Shown: positions 48,530 through 57,149 of the stretch, one piece after another | How positions within the stretch are numbered: position 1 is the stretch's first letter | How the letters are laid out: every line of letters starts with the position of its first letter | NCBI RefSeq assembly: GCF_001890385.1 | Contig: NZ_CP018221.1 | Span: forward strand, 3,025,501-3,089,500 | DNA from: Tardibacter chloracetimidivorans | GTDB taxonomy: Bacteria > Pseudomonadota > Alphaproteobacteria > Sphingomonadales > Sphingomonadaceae | Length of the DNA: 64,000 nucleotides | Direction of reading: 5' to 3' | The notes under the pieces: model-generated | What the model was told of the DNA's origin: nothing | The model's input: the letters and a program-made list of their open reading frames with translations, nothing else | Databases searched by the model: none | Made by a program: the position numbers and the translations under genes

Positions 48530-49453
48530 ATGGCCACGTCCTTTCACGTCGCCGGGCTGTGCCCCAGTGCGTCTCAATTTCTCAACGATGACTTTCAGCG
48601 CGGTCTTGCCCGGTGGAACCGGGAGCGGCTAGCCCCGCAGATGATCGAACCGGACTGGGCGGACCGGCTGGCCAGCGATCAACGCATGCTGCGGCTTGAA
48701 GGGGCGTTTCTGGAAGAACTCCGGCAGGAAATTGCAGCAAAAGCTGCAGAAGCGCCTGAAGACGCGGAAAGCTTCCTGGCTTGGTTCGAGCTCTTGAAGG
48801 TTGAGGGGCCGGGCCAGGGCGATCCGCTTTTCCCCTGGCTGGCGGAAGAAGCCTCAACCGACGCGCTCCGCTTATTCTTTGAGCAGGAGGCGGCCGGCGA
48901 AGCGGGCTTCGACGATCTTGTCGCCTATACCCAGATCAAGCTGCCCTCACGGCCAAAGCTTGAGTTGGCGCGCAACTATTGGGATGAGATGGGCCGGGGC
49001 AATGCCAAAGGCATGCACGGCCCAATGCTCGGCGATCTGGCGGCAACGCTCGCGGTGGAGCCGCGTATCGAACACACCGTGTGGGAAAGCCTTGCTCTCG
49101 CCAACGCCATGACGGCAATGGCGACCTGCCGCAGATATGTATGGCAATCGATCGGGGCCTTGGGCGTGATCGAAATGACGGCGCCAGGGCGATCCGCGAT
49201 GGTTGCAAAAGGGCTGCGCCGCATCGGCCTGAGTGATCGCGAGCGGCGCTACTTCGATCTGCATGCCGTGCTTGACGTCAAGCATAGCGAAGCATGGAAC
49301 CGGGAAGTCATAGCGCCCTTGATTGCGGAAGACCCACGACGGGCGCGGCCCATTGCCGAAGGCGCCCTCATCCGTCTCACATGCGGCGCCCGCTGTTTTG
49401 AGCATTATCGTTCGATTCTGCGGTTGCCCGAGCAGTGCACCGGAGGCGAGTGA
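48530..49453 (+). CDS. Haem-oxygenase-like iron-containing redox enzyme
   Basis: 307 residues, all-helical. Conserved pieces of the HDO-type family: FLAWFELLKVEG, LFFEQEAAGEAGFDDLVA, NYWDEMGRGNAKGMHGPML, DLHAVLDVKHSEAW. The Glu, His and Asp in these helices would bind two irons for O2 activation. Members carry out N-oxidation or oxidative decarboxylation of amino-acid or fatty-acid substrates. Substrate unknown; no biosynthetic partner gene adjoins. Weak Shine-Dalgarno (GAAAG). Confidence 0.78.
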   Translation: MATSFHVAGLCPSASQFLNDDFQRGLARWNRERLAPQMIEPDWADRLASDQRMLRLEGAFLEELRQEIAAKAAEAPEDAESFLAWFELLKVEGPGQGDPLFPWLAEEASTDALRLFFEQEAAGEAGFDDLVAYTQIKLPSRPKLELARNYWDEMGRGNAKGMHGPMLGDLAATLAVEPRIEHTVWESLALANAMTAMATCRRYVWQSIGALGVIEMTAPGRSAMVAKGLRRIGLSDRERRYFDLHAVLDVKHSEAWNREVIAPLIAEDPRRARPIAEGALIRLTCGARCFEHYRSILRLPEQCTGGE

Positions 49454-49468
49454 CGGCTGGATGTGCCT

Positions 49469-49486
49469 TGGCCGCATGTGCGGCCA
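49469..49486. terminator. Palindrome between convergent genes
   Basis: TGGCCGCATGTGCGGCCA, a perfect 18-bp palindrome between two convergent genes. There is no T-run, so it may be a weak bidirectional terminator or an mRNA-stabilising hairpin. Confidence 0.45.
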
Positions 49487-49502
49487 CCAATGGCTCAGTC
49501 GT

Positions 49503-50129
49503 TCAGCGTTCGGGCGCGCGGGGTTTGTAGCGCGGCAGCGACCATCCGAATGCAAGCGCCCCGGCGCGAAGGCCGAAGCCCGCCGCCAGCGCCAGTCCTA
49601 CCGACAACTCGCGCGACACGCCCATGGCGTCGAGACCGATGAAAGTGGACGCCGCGGCAACCGCTGCGGTGACATAGATCTCGCGGGAGAAAATGATCGA
49701 GTCTTCCTTGCCAAGCACGTCGCGTATGATTCCGCCGAAGCAGGCGGAGATTACCCCCATGGTTATCGCGACGAGCGGAGCTTCTCCAAGGCTCGCCGCC
49801 TTCTCGGCCCCCGCAGTCGCGAACAAGCCAAGACCGAGCGCGTCGAGCCAGAGGATCAGCCGGTAGCGGGAAGCGGCGAGATGGGCGGTGAAGAAGACTG
49901 CGATCGACACGAGGATGCACACGCCGAGATATTGCGGACGTTCAACCCACAGCACCGGGTGGGCGTCCAGGAGGAGGTCGCGTATGGTGCCGCCGCCAAT
50001 GCCGGTGACGGTTCCCAGAAGAATGAAACCGACGACGTCCATCTGATTGCGCGAGGCGACCAGTGCGCCTGTAATCGTGAAGACCACGATGCCGAGCCAG
50101 TCGAGCAGGATGATGCTGTTCTCAAACAT
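49503..50129 (-). CDS. TRIC/YadS-type (UPF0126) membrane channel
   Basis: 208 residues with seven hydrophobic segments in two similar halves; GGGTIRDLLL in the first half (about 46-55) and GGIIRDVLGKED in the second (about 131-142) are the paired signatures of the UPF0126/TRIC family. These form trimeric cation channels; some relatives are linked to glycine transport. Internal duplication is visible. Confidence 0.9.
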   Translation of the reverse strand: MFENSIILLDWLGIVVFTITGALVASRNQMDVVGFILLGTVTGIGGGTIRDLLLDAHPVLWVERPQYLGVCILVSIAVFFTAHLAASRYRLILWLDALGLGLFATAGAEKAASLGEAPLVAITMGVISACFGGIIRDVLGKEDSIIFSREIYVTAAVAAASTFIGLDAMGVSRELSVGLALAAGFGLRAGALAFGWSLPRYKPRAPER

Positions 50130-50505
50130 CGATTAAGAGTCTCTCCATTCGCTCTCCGGGCGGCGCAGAGAGATCCGAAAATTCCATAGTGGAAAGAAAA
50201 ACAGCTATCGAATCCAAAAAGCGTCGTCCGCCGCCAACTCCCCTCGGCTCGTGTTGCGTACATCATGTGCAAGCCTGGGGAACGGCATTCGGCGCGGCGT
50301 AATTGACTTGCGGAGGCAAGGCAGGCATCTTCCCATCATGGTGGCTCGGGTCATTTTTTCGCGTTTCTGCTTTCGGGGCGGACGACTTCTCGCGGGCATG
50401 TAGCCCCGGGTTCCGGCGGATGACGCCCTGAGCCCGGGGCGGCACATGTCAGACCCAGCACCGGACACTCAGTCCGATGCGCCAATTCCCGGAAAGCCCT
50501 ACACC
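50130..50505. other. Intergenic region before the Rnk-like gene
   Basis: 376 bases between divergent genes. TTGACTTGCGGAGGCAAGGC near 50304 has a -35-like start and a small hairpin, but no certain promoter. An in-frame ATG at 50446 could extend the next gene. Confidence 0.4.
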
Positions 50506-50931
50506 ATGACACGCAGAACGGCGCCAAAGCGGCCGCCCATCCATATGATCGACACAGAAGCAGATACCCTCGCCGATCTGGCAGTCGGCGTTCAGGATCG
50601 CCTGCGGCAGGTCAGCGAACTGCTTCTTGAGGAAATCTCCCGCGCCACGATTCACCGGGCGGACCGGATTCCCGGCAACGTCGTCACGATGAACGCCGAG
50701 GTTGAATTCGTCGACGAGGCGAGCGGCGCGACGCGGATCGTGCAACTGGTCTATCCCCGGCAGGCCGATATTGCGGCAAACCGTATATCCATTCTGACCC
50801 CCGTGGGCGCGGGGCTGATCGGTCTGCGTGATGGTCAGTCCATTCTCTGGCCAGACCGGGAGGGGAATGAACGCAGGCTCACGATCGTCAAGGTGCGCCA
50901 GGCTAGCTGCGACGAGGCAATGGCCAACTGA
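50506..50931 (+). CDS. rnk: Rnk/GreA-type nucleoside diphosphate kinase regulator
   Basis: 141 residues from ATG 50506 (GGAAAG upstream; 50446 is an alternative). N-terminal Rnk-type coiled coil (DTLADLAVGVQDRLRQVSEL), then the GreA/GreB C-terminal FKBP-like part (VTMNAEVEFVDEASGATRIV; YPRQADIAANRISILTPVGA GLIGLRDGQSI in two parts). Binds RNA polymerase in the secondary channel. Free-standing. Confidence 0.85.
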   Translation: MTRRTAPKRPPIHMIDTEADTLADLAVGVQDRLRQVSELLLEEISRATIHRADRIPGNVVTMNAEVEFVDEASGATRIVQLVYPRQADIAANRISILTPVGAGLIGLRDGQSILWPDREGNERRLTIVKVRQASCDEAMAN

Positions 50932-51068
50932 AACACCCGTCGCGCTGCCGAATACGGCTGCGAATGGACGGCATCACCACAGGCGTCACGAAGGCCAGCC
51001 CGCCCGTTCGGAGAGAACCGAAAGGACATGGGAGCGTCCGGTGATGACGTCGTCCATTCCGTTTTCCG

Positions 51069-52280
51069 TCAGGCGGCCAGAAGTTCGTCGGCCGGGCCGA
51101 AGAACTCATAGTGAATGCGATCGGACGGAACCCCTGCGAGCGACAGGGTGGAAACCGCGTGGCGCAGGAAGGGCCGCGGCCCGCAGATATAGAAATCGGC
51201 GTCAGCGACAGGGGTGTTGGTGGCCAGCCATTCGTCGGTGATGATCCCGGCCCTGTCATAGTCGCGGCCTTCCACCTCGTCGGCTAGCGGGGTCTGGTGG
51301 AACTCGGTCACGCGCACCGTCCTTGCCTTGGCCGCCAGGTTGCGGACATGGTCGCGCATCGCATGTGTGTCGCGGTCATGGGTGCCGTGGACATAGTGGA
51401 CCGGCACGTCGATGCCCCTTGCGACGAGCGCTTCCAGCATCGCCACCATCGGGGTCAGGCCGACACCGCCGGAGAGCAGCACCACCGGCCGTTCGGTATG
51501 CTCGTGCAGGAAGAATTCGCCGGCGGGGGCGGCGACTTTCAATATGGTGCCGGCCTTGGTCGCGTCATGCAGCCATCCCGAGGCAAGGCCATGCGGCTCG
51601 CGCTTGACCGAGATGCGGTAGCTTTCACCATTCGGCGCCGAGGAGATCGAATAGTTGCGCTTGACCGGAGGATGTCCCGGAATCGCGAACCAGAAGGTCA
51701 GATACTGACCCGGCCGATGCGCCATCACCGGGCCGCCATCGACAGGACGCAGGATGAAGGAGTTGATCACGCTGCTTTCGCGGATGACCTCCTCTACCCG
51801 GAAATCACGCCAGCCGTTCCAGCCGCCGGCCGTATCCTTCTGTTCGGTATAGATGCGGTCTTCGCGGGCGATCAGGATATTGGCGAGAAACCAATAAGCC
51901 TCACCCCAGGCGGTGAGAATCTCTTTCGTCGCGGCGTCGCCGAGGACGGCCTTGATCGCGCCCAGTAGCGCTTCGCCGACATAGGGATAATGTTCAGGCA
52001 GGATCTGCAGGCCGACATGCTTCTGCGCGATCCGCTCCACGGCTGGCGCGAGCGCGCCGAGATTGTCGATATTGCTGGCATAGGCCAGAATTGCGCCTGT
52101 GAGCGCGCGGGGCTGCGACCCGGCATCGCCATGATGCGACTGGTTGAACAGGTCGCGGATCGCCGGGTTCTGGAACATGCGCGAATACATTTCGCCCACG
52201 ATATCCAGACCATGGGCTTCCAGCGCCGGGACTGTCGCCTTGACGAGCGCAATGGTCTGATCGCTGAGAGGTTGCGTCAT
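51069..52280 (-). CDS. hmp: Flavohaemoglobin (nitric-oxide dioxygenase)
   Basis: 403 residues. Globin domain 1-140 with proximal His about 88 (IAQKHVGLQILPEHYPYVG) and FNQSHH distal region; FAD domain about 150-260 with HRPGQYLTFWF and RNYSISSAP; NAD domain with LLSGGVGLTPMVAMLEAL and YICGPRPF. It converts NO to nitrate using NADH and O2 in the cytoplasm. Last gene of a cluster with DUF1971 and truncated haemoglobin, opposite NsrR. Confidence 0.96.
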   Translation of the reverse strand: MTQPLSDQTIALVKATVPALEAHGLDIVGEMYSRMFQNPAIRDLFNQSHHGDAGSQPRALTGAILAYASNIDNLGALAPAVERIAQKHVGLQILPEHYPYVGEALLGAIKAVLGDAATKEILTAWGEAYWFLANILIAREDRIYTEQKDTAGGWNGWRDFRVEEVIRESSVINSFILRPVDGGPVMAHRPGQYLTFWFAIPGHPPVKRNYSISSAPNGESYRISVKREPHGLASGWLHDATKAGTILKVAAPAGEFFLHEHTERPVVLLSGGVGLTPMVAMLEALVARGIDVPVHYVHGTHDRDTHAMRDHVRNLAAKARTVRVTEFHQTPLADEVEGRDYDRAGIITDEWLATNTPVADADFYICGPRPFLRHAVSTLSLAGVPSDRIHYEFFGPADELLAA

Positions 52281-52328
52281 CGAAATCTCCTGTGATTTGA
52301 ACGGTGAACGAGGAAAAGGATTGGCGCG

Positions 52329-52610
52329 TCAGTCGCCGGGGGGCTGGTCGTAGAAATCGACCCGCATCTTCATCGGGCCGAGCGGTGTCACATAATGGGG
52401 TTGCTGCGGAAGGATGAGGCCAGGACTGGCGGGGGTCAGCACGACTTCCGAGGGTGGATCGAGATAGGTGAGTTTGAGTTCGCCTTCGATGACGCGGATC
52501 AGGCCCCAGACGCCTGCCTTGGTGTCGTGGCGGGCGCGCAGGGCGGCCGGAAGCGTGTCCTGATCGAAAACCGGCGTGGATCGATAGGGGAGGATATCAG
52601 CCATGGTCAA
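52329..52610 (-). CDS. DUF1971 (TehB/YeaR-like) protein
   Basis: 93 residues. YRSTPVFDQDTLPAALRARH, GVWGLIRVIEGELKLTYLD and PGLILPQQPHYVTPLGP are the DUF1971 pattern: a small cupin-like fold linked to nitrate/nitrite and tellurite responses and often under NsrR. ATGA overlap with the truncated haemoglobin. Confidence 0.87.
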   Translation of the reverse strand: MTMADILPYRSTPVFDQDTLPAALRARHDTKAGVWGLIRVIEGELKLTYLDPPSEVVLTPASPGLILPQQPHYVTPLGPMKMRVDFYDQPPGD

Positions 52611-53053
52611 ACCGCCGCCTGGCTGGTGCCGGCCGGTCCGGGCGGCCGATCCAGTCGAAAGAACATCGCAAGCTGCAGGCTTTCGGCGATGCGGGCGGCC
52701 TTGTCCTGAAGGGCGAGCGCCGCGTCGGGCGACATCAGTTCGTCGGTGGTCTGCTTCCAGAGACTGAGCCAGCGTTCGAACAGTTCGGGCGTGATCCGGT
52801 GCTTGTGCTTCATATGCGCAGGGACCGGCTGGCCCTTGTAGCGGCCACTCCCCAGCATCACGGACGACCAGAACGCCGTCAGCTTTTCGAGATGCTCGGG
52901 CCAGTCATGAACGGCGTCGTTGAAGATCGGACCCAGTTCGGCGTCAGCCCGGACCCGGGCGTAGAACGCATCCACCAGCCGGGCGAGGTCTGCTTCGTCG
53001 ATCCTTTGCGTGCTGTTCACGTCTCGCACCTCAATCATGCAATATGGATGCAT
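52607..53053 (-). CDS. Group III truncated haemoglobin
   Basis: 148 residues (or 143 from ATG 53038). Features: LARLVDAFYARVRADAELGP IFNDAV in two parts, HLEKLTAFWSSVMLGSGRYKG, proximal His in PAHMKHKHRI, and FERWLSLWKQTTDEL. Members act on NO or O2 chemistry. It heads the leftward operon to hmp, starting at the NsrR operator; the ATG at 53053 lies inside the operator, so 53038 may be the true start. Confidence 0.9.
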   Translation of the reverse strand: MHPYCMIEVRDVNSTQRIDEADLARLVDAFYARVRADAELGPIFNDAVHDWPEHLEKLTAFWSSVMLGSGRYKGQPVPAHMKHKHRITPELFERWLSLWKQTTDELMSPDAALALQDKAARIAESLQLAMFFRLDRPPGPAGTSQAAV

Positions 53054-53080
53054 CTATAACGATCAATTGAAAGATGCAAC
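53046..53080. promoter_or_regulatory. NsrR-type operator
   Basis: AAGATGCAAC (53071-53080) on the plus strand and AGATGCATCC on the minus strand (53055-53046) match the NsrR half-site AAGATGC in opposed directions, in the intergenic space between nsrR and the haemoglobin operon. NO would release the repressor and turn on both sides. Confidence 0.65.
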
Positions 53081-53130
53081 CACAATACATATTAATGCGG
53101 TGGGCCGAGATGCGGTCCGACGGAACGAAT

Positions 53131-53556
53131 ATGAAGCTGACCCTGTTCACCGACTATTCGATACGCGTGCTGCTCCATCTCGCGGCGCGGCCGGAACGGC
53201 TGTGCTCGATCGCCGAGGTGGCGCAGGCCTATCGCATCTCGCAGAATCACCTCATGAAGGTGGTGAACGACCTCGCCCGTTCGGGCTATATCGATAGCGT
53301 GCGGGGACGCGGCGGCGGCATCCGCCTGGGCAGGCCGCCCGAAGAGATCAACATCGGCGCTCTCGTCCGCCACACCGAGGAAGGCTTCAACCTGGTGGAC
53401 TGTGGGAGTTGCGCCCTGGCCCCCGCATGCGGAATGACCGGCGTGCTGAAGGAGGCTCTGGGCGCGTTTCTGGCAGTTCTGGACCGGTACTCGCTCGCTG
53501 ATCTCATGGGAAAACGTCAGGACCTGCGTCGACTCCTGGTGCAGCAGGAAAGCTGA
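53131..53556 (+). CDS. nsrR: NsrR-type Rrf2 transcription repressor
   Basis: 141 residues from ATG 53131. Opening MKLTLFTDYSIRVLLHLAAR and winged HTH (CSIAEVAQAYRISQNHLMKV), then C-x2-C-x5-C (CGSCALAPAC), the ligands of its NO-sensitive Fe-S cluster. Divergent from its target genes across a matching operator. Regulates hmp, DUF1971 and the truncated haemoglobin. Confidence 0.93.
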   Translation: MKLTLFTDYSIRVLLHLAARPERLCSIAEVAQAYRISQNHLMKVVNDLARSGYIDSVRGRGGGIRLGRPPEEINIGALVRHTEEGFNLVDCGSCALAPACGMTGVLKEALGAFLAVLDRYSLADLMGKRQDLRRLLVQQES

Positions 53557-53716
53557 GCGGCGGCCCTTGGCGTCGATGCGGCGGCATCACTCCTCCATAG
53601 CTTGCGTCCCGCTTCATTGTCGCCGATGACGGAGCGAAATCCGACGTGATGCATTCTTTCCGTAACCGGTCCGAATTCGCGCTCGCCCTCGTGAGCGGTG
53701 GCAAGGGAGGCGCGAC

Positions 53717-55240
53717 TTGGCAGACGACGACAGGGACCAACGGGAAGAGACCGGCGACGAGCGAATCTCTACGGGCAGCGAGGGGCTCGACGACATTCTG
53801 GGCGGCGGGCTCGATCCGCATCGTATGTATCTGTACGAAGGTCGCCCCGGCACGGGGAAGACGACGATCGCGCTCCAGTTCCTCCTCGATGGCGTCCGGC
53901 GGGGGGAGCGGGTGCTCTACATCACGCTTTCGGAAACGCGCCGCGAATTGGCGCTGGTCGCCAAGCGCCACGGCTGGACGCTTGACGGAATCGACATTTT
54001 CGAGCTTGTGCCGCCGGAAACCTCACTCGATCCGGACCGCGAGCTGACGATATTGCACCCCGCCGAGGTGGAGCTGAGCGAGACCATCAACCTCGTCTTC
54101 GACAAGGTCTCCTCGCTCGATCCGGTCCGGGTTGTTTTCGACAGCCTTTCAGAGCTGCGTCTTCTGGCACAGAGTCCGCTCCGCTACCGGCGTCAGGTCC
54201 TCGCGCTCAAGCATTTCTTCGCCGCCCGCAACTGCACAGTGATCCTCCTTGATGATCTCACCGCGTCGGAGGCAGACCTTCAACTGCACTCGATCTCCCA
54301 CGGCGTGGTCAATCTTGAGCAACTCGCCATAGACTTTGGCGCGGAGCGCCGCCGTGTCCGCGTGGTCAAGATGCGCGGCATCCAGTTCCGTGGCGGCTAT
54401 CATGACTTCACCATCGTCAAGGGTGGACTCAGGATTTTCCCGCGCCTCATCGCTGCCGAGCATCACGCCGAATTTAGGGGAGAGTTTACGCCGAGCGGCA
54501 ATTCCGAGATCGATAAATTGCTTGGCGGCGGCCTGGAGCGGGGGACCAATGCTCTTTTCATCGGCTCTGCGGGGGTCGGAAAGTCCTCGCTCGCCCTGGG
54601 TTTCGCGCTGGCCGCTGCACGGCGGGGCGAGCATGCCGTTTTTTTCGCCTTCGATGAGGGGCGGGGCACACTGGAGGCACGCGCGCGGACGATCGGGCAG
54701 TCGCTCGATGAAGCTCTGGCCTCGGGTAAATTGCGCATACAGCAGATCGATCCGGCTGAACTCTCTCCCGGAGAATTCACGGCCAACGTCCGCGCCAGCG
54801 TGGAGCAGGACGGGGCGCGGATTGTCGTGATCGACAGCCTTAACGGCTATCTCGCCGCAATGCCCGACGAGCGGTTCCTGATCCTGCAGATGCATGAACT
54901 GCTCAGCTATCTGGGGCAACAGGGCGTGCTCACCATCCTTGTCCTCGCCCAGCACGGCTTGGTCGGCCCCATGGATACGCCTCTGGACATCTCCTATCTG
55001 AGCGACGCCGTGGTGATGCTGCGCTATTTCGAAGTGGGAGGCTCCGTCCGGCGCGCGCTTTCCGTGGTGAAGAAGCGCAGCGGCAATCACGAGCATACCA
55101 TCCGCGAGTTCCGGCTGACTTCTGATGGAATTGCAGTCGGCCCACCACTCACCCAATTCTCCGGCGTTTTCTCAGGGACGCCGGTCTATGTCGGTGAAAA
55201 GGAGCCGCCAGCGGTTCCCGGGGCGAGCGATCAGGCGTAA
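53717..55240 (+). CDS. KaiC-like double RecA-domain ATPase
   Basis: 507 residues from a TTG with GGGAGG 6 bases upstream. Two tandem KaiC domains: Walker A YEGRPGTGKTT (about 40-50) with LYITLSETRRELALVAKRHG, and FIGSAGVGKSSLALGF (about 280-295) with FFAFDEGRGTLEAR. Walker B-like VVFDSLSELRLLA and IVVIDSLNGYLAAM. The family size (about 500) fits. No kaiA or kaiB is present, so a clock is unlikely; the following kinase and receiver genes suggest a signalling role. Confidence 0.87.
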   Translation: MADDDRDQREETGDERISTGSEGLDDILGGGLDPHRMYLYEGRPGTGKTTIALQFLLDGVRRGERVLYITLSETRRELALVAKRHGWTLDGIDIFELVPPETSLDPDRELTILHPAEVELSETINLVFDKVSSLDPVRVVFDSLSELRLLAQSPLRYRRQVLALKHFFAARNCTVILLDDLTASEADLQLHSISHGVVNLEQLAIDFGAERRRVRVVKMRGIQFRGGYHDFTIVKGGLRIFPRLIAAEHHAEFRGEFTPSGNSEIDKLLGGGLERGTNALFIGSAGVGKSSLALGFALAAARRGEHAVFFAFDEGRGTLEARARTIGQSLDEALASGKLRIQQIDPAELSPGEFTANVRASVEQDGARIVVIDSLNGYLAAMPDERFLILQMHELLSYLGQQGVLTILVLAQHGLVGPMDTPLDISYLSDAVVMLRYFEVGGSVRRALSVVKKRSGNHEHTIREFRLTSDGIAVGPPLTQFSGVFSGTPVYVGEKEPPAVPGASDQA

Positions 55241-55242
55241 AC

Positions 55243-56697
55243 ATGGAGGACGGCACGGTTCTGATCCTGGCGCCGGTCGGACGTGATGGGCCAGCCGCCG
55301 CGGAAATCTTTGCGCGTATCGGCGTCGAGGCGACGATCTGCACCGATTACGACGTGCTGATCGACCGCCTCGGCCCGCATTGCCTTGCGGTGGTTGCTAC
55401 CGAGGAAGGGCTGTTCGGGAGGGACCTCACGCGCTTGACGGGCTGGATACAGGATCAGCCGGCATGGTCGGATATCCCCGTCATTATTTTCACCAGCCGC
55501 CTCCCCCAGCAGCGCATTGCCGATTGGCGCACCCGGCTTGTCGCGTCGTTCGGCAATGTGACGCTGCTTGAACGCCCGGTTCAGGCAATCACTCTGACCA
55601 GCTCCATCCGTGCCGCCGTCCGCGCCCGCGAGCGCCAGTACGAACTCCAGCGTTTGCTGAGCGAACTTGAACAGGGTAACGAGCGGTTTCGGCTCATCGT
55701 CGAAAATGCGCGCGACTATGCGATCATACTGAGCGATCCGGACGATCTCATCACGGCCTGGATGCCGGGCGCGGCCGCCGTTTTCGGCTGGAGCGAGGAA
55801 GAAATGCTCGGCAAGCCGATCTCCAATATCTTCACGCCCGAGGATCGTGCGAACGGCCTCCCGGAGCAGGAACTCAGCCGCGCACGTAAAGATGGCGAAG
55901 CGCCCAATGTCCGCTGGCACGCGACGAAGGGCGGCGGGCGCGTATTTCTGGATGGGCAGACGGTTGCCCTGCGCAATGACGATGGATCGATTCGTGGGTT
56001 CCTCAAGATCGGCAAGGACATCACGGAGCGCCAGCGCAATGAAGAGCGCCAGGCGGTCTTGCTGGCGGAATTGCAGCACCGGGTCCGCAATGTGCTCACT
56101 ATGGTCGCGTCGATCATCAACCGCGGCGATCCTGGAGATACGACCGAGGATCTGCGCGAACGGCTGAGCGGCCGCATTGCCGCCATGGCGCGGACGCAGA
56201 CGCTGCTGACACGTGGCGCGGGGGTGGGTGTCGAACTGGAAGGCATGGTGCGCGATGAACTGCTGGCGCATACCGCCGACCAGTCACGCGTGTCGGTGGA
56301 AGGGTTGCCCGTCACCCTTGCCCCCAAGGCCGCTGAAGTGCTGACGCTCGCGATCCATGAGCTTGCCACCAACGCCGCGAAATACGGAGCGATCCGCGCG
56401 CCGGCTGGAAAAATCGCCGTGCATTGGCGGCGTGAACAACGCGACGGGCAGGACTGGCTGGAACTTGAATGGCGGGAGAGCGGCGTGGAAATCGCGCAGC
56501 AATCCAACCGCCGCAAGGGATTCGGCACCGAACTGATAACGCGCCGCGTTCCATATGAATTGAAAGGGCGAGGCGAGCTGACGTTGAACCCGGACGGACT
56601 TCTTTGCGTGATCGCCTTTCCGCTCAAACCGGGGGAAAGCATTTTGCAGACCGATATACCGGGGCAATCACGCGGCACGGAGGAGATGCGCTTATGA
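55243..56697 (+). CDS. PAS-domain HWE-type sensor kinase
   Basis: 484 residues. N-terminal receiver-like domain (1-125) lacking a clear phospho-Asp, then coiled coil and PAS (about 148-265; FRLIVENARDYAIILSDPDD, GWSEEEMLGKPI, GFLKIGKDITERQRNE), and the HWE kinase core: AELQHRVRNVLTMVASI (phospho-His), then ELATNAAKYGA. These are common in alphaproteobacteria. The stop overlaps the next start by ATGA. Starts 3 bases after the KaiC stop. Confidence 0.87.
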   Translation: MEDGTVLILAPVGRDGPAAAEIFARIGVEATICTDYDVLIDRLGPHCLAVVATEEGLFGRDLTRLTGWIQDQPAWSDIPVIIFTSRLPQQRIADWRTRLVASFGNVTLLERPVQAITLTSSIRAAVRARERQYELQRLLSELEQGNERFRLIVENARDYAIILSDPDDLITAWMPGAAAVFGWSEEEMLGKPISNIFTPEDRANGLPEQELSRARKDGEAPNVRWHATKGGGRVFLDGQTVALRNDDGSIRGFLKIGKDITERQRNEERQAVLLAELQHRVRNVLTMVASIINRGDPGDTTEDLRERLSGRIAAMARTQTLLTRGAGVGVELEGMVRDELLAHTADQSRVSVEGLPVTLAPKAAEVLTLAIHELATNAAKYGAIRAPAGKIAVHWRREQRDGQDWLELEWRESGVEIAQQSNRRKGFGTELITRRVPYELKGRGELTLNPDGLLCVIAFPLKPGESILQTDIPGQSRGTEEMRL

Positions 56698-57071
56698 CCG
56701 ATACATTGCTTGCCGGTCGATCGGTGCTGGTGATCGAGGACAATTTCTTCCTTGCCGAGGACGCGCGGGAGACGCTGGAGCGCGCCGGCGCCACTGTTCT
56801 GGGGCCGGTCGGCAACGCACAGGATGCACTCAGCCTGCTCGATCGGGAGACCCCCGATTGCGCGCTGCTCGATGTAAATCTCGGCGCCGGACCTGAGTTC
56901 GAATGCGCTCTGGCATTGAAGGCGCGGAACGTGCCATTCGTCTTTTTGACCGGCTATGATGCCAATGTCATTCCGCCGGAGTTCGAAGCCACACCGCGCC
57001 TCGAAAAACCCACCGAATCGCGAAGGATGCTGGGGGCGGTCGCCGCGCTTTGCAAGGGCGAGGCCGCCTAA
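56694..57071 (+). CDS. Single-domain response regulator
   Basis: 125 residues. VLVIEDNFFLAEDA (acidic pocket E15/D16), CALLDVNLGAG (phospho-Asp 60), FLTGYD (Thr) and RLEKPTES (Lys). No output domain. Probably the phosphate acceptor or sink of the HWE kinase. Start at ATG 56694 fixed by the ATGA overlap. Confidence 0.9.
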   Translation: MTDTLLAGRSVLVIEDNFFLAEDARETLERAGATVLGPVGNAQDALSLLDRETPDCALLDVNLGAGPEFECALALKARNVPFVFLTGYDANVIPPEFEATPRLEKPTESRRMLGAVAALCKGEAA

Positions 57072-57149
57072 CGGACAGGACGCCTGCACGCTGTTGTCCC
57101 GGCTCGACGGAACCCCGTCTTAGCCAAATCGTAAGTTCCATGAAGGATC

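Noticed and set aside
55716-57089. 457-codon minus-strand frame opposite the HWE kinase and receiver
   Set aside because: Both real genes have complete motifs in the plus direction.
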